Shown here: positions 12,101-24,100 of the stretch, one piece after another
Layout of the letters: each line of letters starts with the position of its first letter
Position numbering within the stretch: the stretch's first letter is position 1
Assembly (NCBI RefSeq): GCF_910592395.1
Contig: NC_088316.1
Location: 14,944,001 to 15,008,000 of the forward strand
Direction: 5' to 3'
DNA from: Lineus longissimus
Lineage: Eukaryota > Nemertea > Pilidiophora > Heteronemertea > Lineidae
Length of the DNA: 64,000 bases
Position numbers and translations under genes: made by a program
Notes under the pieces: model-generated
Databases searched by the model: none
What the model was told of the DNA's origin: nothing
The model's input: only the letters and a program-made list of their open reading frames with translations

Positions 12101-15100
12101 GCAGCCCTGGTTGTATACCCTTAGCTTTACACCTTAAGTTTGTGTTGATCGCAGCGTCATTAAGAAATATTGTCTTTGTTGCTGCATAAAAGCCCTAACA
12201 CTTTTACAAAATTAACACTAACACCAACTATGAAGTCACCCAATGTGTTGGCTGAAGTCCTGAAAATAAGTGATGATCATTCTGTGTCAACAAGTTGTCA
12301 TGACTGTTCCTTAAAGGCTGAGATTGTGCATGAAATTGTCAAATAACATTTTCCTGTTTTCAAATTCTACGATACAAATTGGATAAAATCTGTAGGTAAA
12401 CATAGATTAGAGCGAAAAACAAACATCTTGCCTAAGACCAACAGATATCACAAAATATCTGACCAGAGCATCTGCTTAGCCTTTTACAAGGGCTAGTGGG
12501 GCCTATCAAAATAACTGTCACAAACAAGAAGCCTAGGGGCTAATTATATGATTGTCATTCACGGCATACTTATGCTAATCTTGTCCTCATATCGGCCTAA
12601 CTATTGTCGGTCTCCGGGCTATGGACGAGTCAAAATAGGCCCCCACTTGCTTTGAGATTTTACACCAACGGTTTTATACACTTTATGCTGGTGTTATTAA
12701 AATGTCCTACCGTGTTTGTTAGGCTTATGTATAGATTTTAGGTCCGTGTTAATAATAGATATGGCACGTGTTCAGAATAAAAGCGGCATTTGATTCTTGG
12801 CAGCCATAGGGGACAGTTTAGCTTGGTGGCATTTCTCCAGTTTGTGGTCAGATTTTGGCACTCTTGCTTGTTGAGAGTCATTCAGGAGCTTTGTGAACTG
12901 GAGACACTGCTCTGTCGTAGTTGAGCTTGTCAGGTGACTTTGACAGTTATGGACTTTGCAGTGAAACTGTGGGACTGAATACTGCGTACCTGACGTCCGA
13001 TTTTAAACTTCTGAAAAACTCCCTTCCAAGTATTAGCTCCATCCTCAGTGTGGATATCAGTTGATTCAAAAGGAGAGTGCTAACTTGTGATAAATTTTTG
13101 GTGCAGTATTTTGGCGAATTGTTTACAGAAGGAGTTGAACAATACTAAGCTTCAGTAAAAGTAATTTTTAAAGAATTTTAATCATTTTTAAGGATTTTAC
13201 TAAACTGATTTGAGGATTTATCTTTCGGACAGTTGTGGAATAAGTGAAGTCCTCCTGTCATTATAATTTGGTGCCAGGTGGAGTGATATTATTCATCAAA
13301 ATATGTACATGAATACAGGCATGCATCAGTAGGCTGGCATATGGCACGAATCCTATACAAATCAGACCGCCTGTGTACCTTTCACCAGGTATATAAAACC
13401 TTCAGTTCATTGCTTATTTAGTTGCTGGCAGGCCTGGAGACGGTTAGGCCGGGATGTTGTGCAGGATTGGATCAGATCGGAAAGATGGATGTGGAACGAT
13501 TTTAAAATCACGGAGTACAACTTTACTGCGATAAAATTGGCGTCATATAATCTCTACTGAACGTAGATTCGTGCTTTCTATTGGTGGAATCTTTAATTGA
13601 GTTTGTTAGCTCGGAGAATAAGTTGGAGTTAAATCGTCGGTGATCAACTGGGATCGGTGTTGTGTGTTCACTGTATTTAAGACTGCACGTAAAGTATTAT
13701 CTTATCACATCTATGGAATCTTTGAAATTGTTGTCACAATTGAATTACTAAAGTCATGTAGGGGTTCCCGTTATAAGAGCAACTGTTATCTCATCTTTAT
13801 ATTTTCTGACAAAGCTTCCTGTATAGTTTCCGCTAGGCTGGGCGAACACAATAGCCATCAGAGCTCGGTGTTTTGATTGAGGATCTTTACACTTGAGGAC
13901 GCAGTGCAAAGGATGGAATGTGTCACTGCGACACTGACCTAAATTAATAAACTTTTCAAAGCACTTCTCTCTTCTCTGAATCTATAAAAAGTCCATGGGC
14001 AAGGTCCGTGGACAACAAGACTCCTGAAGTTTACATTCTGCAGTGGAATCGTGGAATGTTGACAAGTTTTTGTCGAGCAAAACAGCTGGAGGTGACAGTC
14101 ATTGGCTCAATCAAACTCTTGGATATTTTCTATAGCTGGGCAGATTTTAGTTTCTAAGATCTGCTGTCATGAATTTGAGAAAGGATTTGTTGTAGGATTT
14201 TAAGGAATTTCTGACTCTACTCAAGCTATTGGATTACTCCTTTCCGCTTTCGTAATTCTATTTCTCATTCTTCTGGGTGAAGATATTTCTGTGGCGATTA
14301 TGGTGAAGTTTTGGGAAAAGATAAGGAGGACTCCTAGCAATCGTGACATCAAGGAGAAAGAGGCCGGATTCCAGGGGTATGGGCCCGGAGACCCTGCTGT
14401 CATTGAAGTTCAGGGGACAGTACCTGAGAGCGAGTGCTCCAACATCAACACTTCATCTAAGGATGGCGTAAGTTTGCAGTCTCAGGTTAGTTATCCCGGA
14501 TCTCAAATGAGCTATTCTGGGTCTCAGGTCAGCTATCCAGGATCACAGCTTAGCTATTCCGGATCGCAAGTATCTCAGGACACTTTGTCAACTCTGAGAG
14601 GATCTTTGAGGGATGATGACAGTTTGATTTTAGATTCTTCGTATGATGGGTCAATAACTGGCTCAAAGGGGGAAGCCAAAGATAAGAAGAAAATGAAGTC
14701 AAAGGACAAGAAGAAGGGAGATGTGGAAATGAAGGGGAAGGAATTGGATGTTCGTGGGGTTGGTTTGATCCCCTATCCTGATATGAAGGAGTCTAGAGAC
14801 TTGAAGGAGAGCTCCAAAGGGAAGAAAGGCAAAGATGTATCGGAGAAGGACAAATGGGTCATACATATCGATGCAAATAAGGATAGGACGGCTTTGAAGA
14901 GTATTCAGAGAGATGGGAAGAAGCGAACAACACTGGAGCGTGGGAGTGGCCTGGAGAGGCCGGGGCCGGAGCCGAGTACCGTTGGGAAGCGAAGTACGAT
15001 TGAAAGAGGGAGTGGGCTGGTTGAGTCTAAGGGAAGCATGAGTGGGTCCAAAGGAAGTTTGAGGGGATCCAAACTAAGTCTCAAGGAGAAGAAGAAAAAG

Positions 15101-18100
15101 GAGAAGGATTCCATTAAATTGGAACCCAAGAAGAAGGAATCAAAAGAGGAAGTTAGAAGGAGGGAAAAAGAGGAAAAGGAGATGAAGAAGAGAGAGAGGG
15201 AAGAACGTGAGAGAGAAGAGAAGGAGGCAAAGAGGAGGGCTAAGGAGGAAGAAGAGAGGCAGAAGCAGTTGAAGTTGCAGAGGGAACGAGAAGAAAAGGA
15301 GGAAAAGAAGAGAGAGAAGGAACGACAGGAGCGCGAGGAGAAGGAGGCTAAAAAGAGAGAGAAGGAAGAGAAAAAGAAGAAGCGAAATTCCAAACTTTTC
15401 GATACTGGAGACAAGCGCGAACCATTACCGACACATCCGGAAGAGAACCGCTGGTCTTTGAGTGAGCGGGAGAAAAGGGCAGCAACTCTCCAGGCTGGTG
15501 TGCAACCCGATGTTGTTTTCAGAAATATAGACAAAGATCGGTTCAAGGAACAAAAGAAGCGACATTCAACATCAGAATATCTGAAACGCCGTTCAAGAGA
15601 TTTTGACAAACAAGGTGGACTACCTACTGGCTTTGAAAAATTTGAGAGGGATGAGTTTCGACAGCGTAGCAGCTCACTTAAAATGGATACTGCACCCCCA
15701 ACTCGTTTTCTTGTACATGTAAGACCAGCATCTACCCAGGTCCAATCTGGAGTTATAAGAAAACCAGCAGTAACCACAGAAACTCAAACAGCTCAGATTC
15801 GTCCAGCTGAGAGTGCAAGAGAACTTTACGATCCAAATGACTTTGCATTGCAGTTTCTTCATAAGAACTATTTGTCACCTAGTAAGTCATCTATTGTGAG
15901 CCCACGGCTGGCACCTCTTGCCTCACAGGCCTCAGAAGAGTCGCTGAACTCAAGCTCCTCATCGTCGCAGAAGAAGGGGAAGGTGGGCCGCGGTGGACAT
16001 TTGCGAAATGACAGTGGAAGTACCATCACCAGCTCAAGCAGTAGATCCTCTGGACACTCAGGAATGAAGCCGGTCGCAGAGAGACCTGAAGTGATTAGGA
16101 AGAAAGCGTACCACAAGTGGTCTCCTGAGCGCCAGGAAATGGAGGAGGATGCGATCCCTGTTCCAAAGTTTCAACCGAGTATCCCCACTGTTAGTCCAAA
16201 GGTTGGGATGAGTTTCCCTGACATGAAGTATGCCCCCGATTCTAACGTCAAATCGATGGAGAGCCAGATGCCCAGTCCGAAGAGAACCTCGGGGAGCTTT
16301 GCAGTGAAGGGCCAAGTGCCTAGTCCAAATGGTAAATCAAGCAAGTTGGTAAAACCAAGCCATGTGTCATCAAGTCCAAAGAGACAACCAAGTATCAGCT
16401 CAAAGGATTCATCCCCTGAATCTCCTTTAAAGCCAAAAACTGATGTTGTCGCTATGAAAGCAGAATTTAAGACCACACCATTGAAAGAGTCACGTATCCC
16501 AAAACCTCACACCAAGTCACCAGAACAAAAGTTGGAAGACTCAAAATGTATACCTGAGACTTTCATACCGGAACCACAAGTTCGAGCAGTTGTCTTTGAA
16601 GCCCCACCTCAATCTGTTGACATGGTCCTACCAAAAACTCCAAAGGTGGAGTTAGAAACCACCAAGGTGCCACAGCCAGTCTCTAGTAACATACCCGCTG
16701 AACTGGATTGTGTCTATAATATCCCGGAAGTTGAGGATGTGAATCTCCATCAAATGACACCTGACTCTAAAATTCAGTACAATCGCGAAAAAGTTACATC
16801 AACGCTTACACGCACTAGTAAAATTATACAACCAGAGTTGGGTGAAGATACAAATGGAAGTGATGCATTAGACACTTCAGTTGACTCTGTGTCATCTACA
16901 AACTCTAATGCTCAGGGAACCCCTACCATCTCCATGACGAATGCTCCAGTATTATGTAACACTCCAGGGCCAACTGATGGGAAGGTGAGAAACATACTTC
17001 ATTCTCACATACCACTCTCTTCAAAAGAAGATGGCACTGATGACAAAAAGAAAACGCGAGAGACAATAAGTGTAGCCTGTGATACAAACGGTGCTATCGA
17101 GACAACTTTTGGTGCCGATTTCGAATTCATTGACACTGATTCCTCAATTGAGGAGCCAAGTCCAAAGGCTGTAGATGAGGAACTGAATCAGCCAGTGATT
17201 GACTTCGTCGACGGTGATTCTGCAATTGCGGAACCAAGTCCAAAGGATGTTGTTGAGGAACCGAGTCATTCAGTGATTGAGTTCATAGACACGGATTCCT
17301 CAATTGAGGAACCAACTCCAAAGTGTGAGGTTGAGGAGGAAGAGAGGCAGTCAGATTCACCAGTTCAGGAGCTAATTTCTCCAGAGGACCGACGGCCGAA
17401 ATTTGTGCAGCTTGATGCTCGATTGCAAAAGGAATCTGAGGTACAAGTGCCAAAGGGCGCTGTGCGGCTTGAGAACGGAGGCTTTACATTTGCCAAGTTG
17501 CCAGAACCGGTGGAGGAAGATGTAGCACCGAGTAGAGAGAGCCCAGTTAGAGAAACCACCCTCATACAGTCACAGGAAGACCAACCGCAGGATTTAGGTG
17601 AGAAATTAGTTTTAGATTTGAGAAAATGACCCCCATGACAAGCTTTGTCAGAAGTGGGTTAACTGCTTTGCACCTATTTAGAGACCAGAGTTTCAGATTT
17701 TTATCGGCATCAATCCATCACTTTTCTTCAGGGGTCCATCATGTTGTTGAGATCAGTCTTTGTTTGGGTTTGAGAGGTCTCAGGATATGTTATGCAATTC
17801 TCTTTTCATTTGTTCTCTTATTGTCATGAAATCTTGGGCAAAACATATTGTCATGCCACTCAGTGTCAACCAGACCCTGGACAGCTGTTTCCGTCTTGTT
17901 AGACCAACTCTGCATTGTAAAAGTTGTTGACGAGTAAAACATCTCACGGAATCTGAATTGAGAGAGCACCTCCTGGTCAAAAAGGGGTCCTTGAGAGCAC
18001 GAAACCACCTATTGCATCATGGCTGTTAGCATGTTTCTCAACAACGGATGGTGGAATTTGACACTTTGTTTGAATGTTTTGTGTTAAACTGGACTCTTAT

Positions 18101-21100
18101 GTAATCTCTGTGCTCCATTCTTCATCTTGTTTTTCGAAAACTTCGATGCTGACTCTTTGAATCTATTGTAATCTGGAAATTCTTTGTGAGGGGGTTTGGT
18201 GATGATGGAGGATGAAAGAGGGTGGAGCAGAATATCTAGTGGGTGTCTGTAGTGCAGGCTTTCAAGGTTTCTATCAGAATGTTCAAGGGTTCTCCAACGA
18301 AAATAGTCAAATTTTGTTATACCTGTTGTGAAGCTCAGGTTTTTCAAACAGTCAAGTTCAGATTGGGTCTTTTTTGTTTAGATTTTGGCCGCTGCCTTCA
18401 TTATGCCATGCTCCAGTCCTTGAGCGTTGCACTTTATCAGTCTTGTGCCTTCATGACTTAGTCTTATAGTACTGCTAGGTTAACCAGAAAAGTAACGGTA
18501 TACATCAAATGCCATAATCTAATCAATGAATAACGTGAAAACACAGCTACCTGGGACTTTTTTCCACAAGCTGTACAAAACTGCCAAGACTGAGCAATCC
18601 TTGGAAAAAAACTATTTATTTATCTATAAATCATTCAGTAGTCGACATTCCAGGTTGGATGAAGTCATGAGAAAATGCCACTTCTCGCTGGGTCGAATTA
18701 TATTTTGACAGGAACACTTCCAAAATATGTTGGCTAGGATGCTACTATCGGTGATAAATGTTACTGGAGCATATCAAGGTAACTTGTACCTTTCGTCTCA
18801 ATTCCCGGAGAATTTTAGAATTCGTCAGGGCTACTATTCTTGACATAACTTCTGCTCACGGTACTACAGAAGTCCTTTGCTTTCTGTAAACATACCTTTT
18901 CTTTGCAGACGTCTTAGTGAAAATGATGAAAGATAAAAAGGCTTGCAGAAATACAGTTGCTGATTGTTTAACATTACTAACCGACAAAATAACTCTACAT
19001 CCTTGACATATAATTCGCTTTGAAGGGCTGTTTTGTACGTTGGCTCATATCCAGTGCAATTTCATGCCCAGTTTATTAACATGTTCGGCACATTTATCAA
19101 CCAATCTCTGCCCTTCAGAACGAATGGACAAAGCAAGTGGGGTGCAAGATTGTCCTGGAGATTGGTAGTCTAGGTCTGTTTGAGTTCCAGAACACTTCAG
19201 GCGCATTTACTAACCAATATCTGCCCAGAGAAGCCCTGAAGAACCAATTGAGATGAGTGGAGTGTTGCTATTTTGAAGGTTTGTTCAATAGGTTTCTGAT
19301 CTGTTCGCACTCACCTGGGTAGCATATCAATCCATCCTTGCTTGAAGCAAGGGTTGGTCGGTTCATAGGTTGCCTCTAATCGTGCAGATCTCCAATTTAG
19401 GGGATAACTGCTATGTGTTCAAGTCAAATCAATGGTTTGTTGGTGTCTGTTCTGTTGGTGCCGATGGCAGTGCCAAAGTTTGGAAGCCCTGGTCAACATT
19501 ATCAGAAACGCTTTCATGATCGCTTGGAATCTGATCGAGGAGTATGTCCACTCCTCATGTCCAAGTTAAGAAACTTGACCATTCTGTGATTCAAAAATAG
19601 CTTGAAGGTGTGAAAACACTGATATTATGGTTTAATTGGCAAACGGCTCCATCAGAGGTAGTTTCCACATCTGGTAAAGGTTGAACCAAATGAGTTGGAG
19701 CCAATAATTGGATGGATTATTCATTTCCGTCTGCGAATCCATCAAATTTCTTGTAAAGTTGCATGATTTTGAATCCCTCATAAACTCACACAGACAGAAA
19801 GAAGATTTTTCGGGCAATGAGCAGTTAAAATCCAGAACTGATTAGGCCGATGGCCATCTCAGTTTCCAATGGCCAAGATTTTGTTCAATCATCACATCTA
19901 ATTTTGGCAGTTAATTCATGAACAGGTAATGGCCAAACTGAATTGGTGAAATATGATGCAGACATGATATTATTGCTGTGCAATATTGGGCAGTGAGTCA
20001 TTGATGCAGAACACTTGCCTCTTCCTTCGAGCTACCAGATCACCCATCTTGCTTGTTTCTGGTTAGCCAGTCTCAGGTATTGGCTTTGGTTTACCTGAGC
20101 GATTTCCGAGTTTCTTTCAACCCTATGGTTCCCAACTTCCTGTAGTTCGCTTCCCTTCTGTGCTCTGGGTAGGTGGCGTGAGACCTTTGGCATGTCAATG
20201 ATAGCTTGACTCCAAGATTGCACTTTTTAAGAAAGGTAAAGTCAAGCAAATATCTAGTATATATGCTAAACAAATTGGTAGAAATAAAATTTCACAGATT
20301 GTTGACTAGACCAATATCATTGCTACCGGTACCAATATTGGTGTCCAATTGTCTGACCGCAAAGAATGGCTGTAGTGTTGTAAACGTTAGAAGTTGTTTG
20401 CTAAATAAAAGCTAAGCATTTCTTTCATATATGTCTGGCTTCATACAGTGATTTATGTTCAATATTGTCAATATGTCTGCCTTTGGCAGGTCATTGATCA
20501 CGCTCTTCTGTTGAAAAAGCAAGATTTGTGTGGGGTCTTGTGGTTAGCGGTTTTTCATCCACATCTAAAATTCCCCAGCCTACAATCAAGATGAGTGAGT
20601 GCCCTTGACTAATCTCCTCTTGTCTTTCTAGTCGTTTCCTTTGGGCTGTTGATAATTTCAGCACTGTATTGTTCTTGTTGATGTGTCTCGATTAACATCG
20701 TGTCATCTCCTTGGCATCGTCAAGCTTGCTGCTCAGCCAGATAATGGCTCACAAATGTTTTCAATCTTCCCCGTTTCCTTTTGGCAGGATGGGCCACCCT
20801 GACACGTGATCGGGGGAAGAATGTAACTCCTTGTCTCCTTGGTGTTGAGAGGATGTGCCACCAGCTATCAATTCCACACATGATGGCCAAGTGTTCTTGA
20901 AGGTGATCAAACCAATGAAAGTGGACTTGACATTTGCCTTCAACTACCAGGTCAACAGCTTTGGCCAAAGTTGCCAATGTCCAAGAGCCATCCACAGATC
21001 GTCAAAATGACCATCGTAAACTACACTGTGTTTGCTATTATCATCCATTTGCACCAATAGTGCATGTGTAGCCTAATCGCTATTTCCATTGAATGGTTTG

Positions 21101-24100
21101 ATTGTAAGATATCATCAACATATGCCACAGATCAATATGGCATCAACATCAAGAGACCATGTGCTGCACTATCATGTGCTGCACTATCATGTTTCATGGA
21201 GATGGATGTAAAAATCATGCAACATTTCCTCATCGGATGTGAAAATGATGCGGTTTTATGTGGTTGCTGCTTGGCGGTTTTTAAAATCGGCCTCCCACTG
21301 TTTTCTGCTCTTGGGAAATATTTCTTGTATTGTCTTGTATATACCCAGTCCCTCTAGAGTTACTTATGTTATTGTTTTCAAGCCTAGCTCTTTCGAATAC
21401 CATGCACTCAGCCAATCATTTCAGCAAGTTTAATGTTCATTCCTCTAGGTTATGAACATTGAGTAGGCTACAATCTGTTGAGGGTAGGAGAACCTACTAA
21501 AAGGTTTACAAGATATGAAGCTGGTTTCTTGTTGCTTTGTGATACTTTATCTCCCGAGTGCCCATCTGTTGTACCTAGGATGAACATTACTGAAACAACA
21601 TGATTACAAATACATATGCTTCCACATTCTTTAGAAATACCAAGGCCATTTGATAGACTTAAAACTATATGATTTGCTTGATCGAGTAGGGGGCCAGGTC
21701 GTGTAGGGGAACCAGGTCTCATGTCTTTCTGTGGGAGGGGTCACAGCCTTGGCCCGTGGTTGGAACCACAACAGACTCTAACCATTCTTGCCTCATGAAA
21801 TGGTCTCACAGCTGTAGAGAGGTCCTTCTGTTTGACCATGAGAACCTTGCTTTGCAACAATGGTTCTGCAACAGTCTCACTTGGGTTGTTCTTTTATCCT
21901 CTTTCCTTCTTTTACATTAGGAAGCGATAACTACTTTGAAAGTTTCCTCTCTGTTCCTGATAGATTGATGGAAGATTCAGATACCATCTCAGTTCTGTTG
22001 CTACCTACCTGATGGATCAATGAATGGGGAAAGTTTGTTATCAACTATCTGGTTTGGACTTTTGTCTTCCTGTAGGTACATGTATGTAGGTCTGGTTGTT
22101 CTGGAACTATAGGCCTCTGGCAATGCAATCTGCGATAGAAGATGATTGAATGAACTAGGCCTAGCCCTACATTGATCGCTATTCATTTCAACAGCTGCCT
22201 GCAGTGAATCAATGAATAGATTTTGCCTTGAATATCACAACAGAGACTTAGTGCATTTGCATCGTCTGATGCTTCTCAAGAATGCCATGTGCAAACGATT
22301 TGACCCATCACATTTTTCTTTTGGGAGTCTTGGGAGTTGATTCACATGAATAGAAAACAGTAGCGTATTATCTTTGAAAACACTCACGCTCACCTATTTG
22401 GGGAAGGTTTGGATTGGAAGACGAGTCCTCCGTGTTTTGTGTTTCTCCGATGAGTTCGGATAGCCGTTTCAAGGTCTGGGCATTCCTCATGCCGGATCCA
22501 TCTTGAGGTCTTGCATTCAGAGCCTTTAGGCTGAATCAAGACGATCTTATCATTTGACTGCATTCTTCAATCCTGAATTGGGAGCATTATTGCAACAGCT
22601 AAACTTCATTGCATTCTAAGTATTCCCTATTCTTCTACTTGCAGACCAAAAAGCACCAAGAAAATCCTCTGTCAGTCAAATCAAGGGTGCACACCAGCCC
22701 GACCTTGTGAGCAACTCGATCGGGTCACGTGCCCACGCTGCGCAGGAGATCAGCCGACTAGAAGCTCTGTGTGAAGCAAGAACCAAGGAACTCAACTATG
22801 CCAAGATGCAACTAAAAGCAGGAATCGAAGGATTCGATGCCATGTCCATTATGGTCCAATATCTTACTTCTGAGGTTAGTATTTGGGGAAGGTTGGTAAC
22901 CAAGGTGTTGGGTTATTAACTTAGCTGAAGACAGAGAGAGTCAATATGCTAATAAAGGCTAGCGCATAATCGTAGCACACAAAAACGCTCGTCACGCTTT
23001 GGAGGAGGAATACTCCTTGGAGAAGATCACCTCCAAGTGCTGAGCAAACACTGAAGATAAATAAAGGTAGAAAGGCAGAAACAAAATAATTCACAACAAA
23101 AACAGCTAGGGCTTTTCCAGCTATAAGAATTAAGCCGGAACCAACACACCTGACCACCAAGTTGATCATGGGTCTGCTAAGCAAATCAAGGGAATTCCAC
23201 GAAATCTATCAGAAATAGATTATGTGGCTGTAAACATAATATTTATGTTTGATCCCGATTTCCACCCATAACTCATACAAAATATTAATATGATATGAGT
23301 TCTAGCATCGATCTTAGCAAATATTGATGCCATAATTCCAACTATGTCTGGTTGTTACAAGATTATAAGCAGGAAAACAGACCGGTTGGAATTTGTTGTA
23401 CGAGTATGATGCCTGGCCTGATGGGTTAGTGATTGGAGGAATGATTAGAGCTTGGTGGTCATGGATTCAGAGACCTCAACAAATGTTGATTTTCATCCTC
23501 CAGCCAGTGCTTCATCTAGTCGCTAAAATAGCCAAAAAACTGATTCAGGGACGGTCAGGCCGATTTGGTCAGCCAACAAAAACTGTGGGTCGGCTATTGC
23601 CTGTGCTGGACAACTCACCGACAATCAGCCAGCTTGTTGCATAACTTAGGTTCCAAGGGGAACACTGATCTTGCCAACAGTCAAATCTGCGACCTAATCT
23701 ACCCCACAGATGGCTCCAGAAAGTTAGGTTTTGCCCCGACTCAACTCCCCTGAAGCCTGCAGCCAAACTGTGCTCAAGGCCAGAGATGTCTTTAAAGAAT
23801 AAAATCTGTTGATGGTTGAACCCCTAGACAAATAAAGTTTTAGATGCTATCAACCTAGGGAGGATCCAAGGTGTTCCTTTATGATTATCTCAGCTAGTGT
23901 TGATGAGATATGTATACAATGGATAATTATTTCTCAAGGTGGGAACCTGGATCAGGTAGGAAGCCAAGCCAAGCATGGCTAGCTGATTCTGAGGAAACAT
24001 GCGGAATGATGTTTAGCATGTGCTGTAGCATGGATTCTGAGAAACGTGAAACCAGTACTCTCCAACAACACTGCTGGATTCCAATTTAGCATCCAGGAAA

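Noticed and set aside
14905-15777. 290-codon minus-strand frame opposite exon B
   Set aside because: Ser/Phe/Leu-rich product is the complement of the E/K/R codon run; no start context or family.
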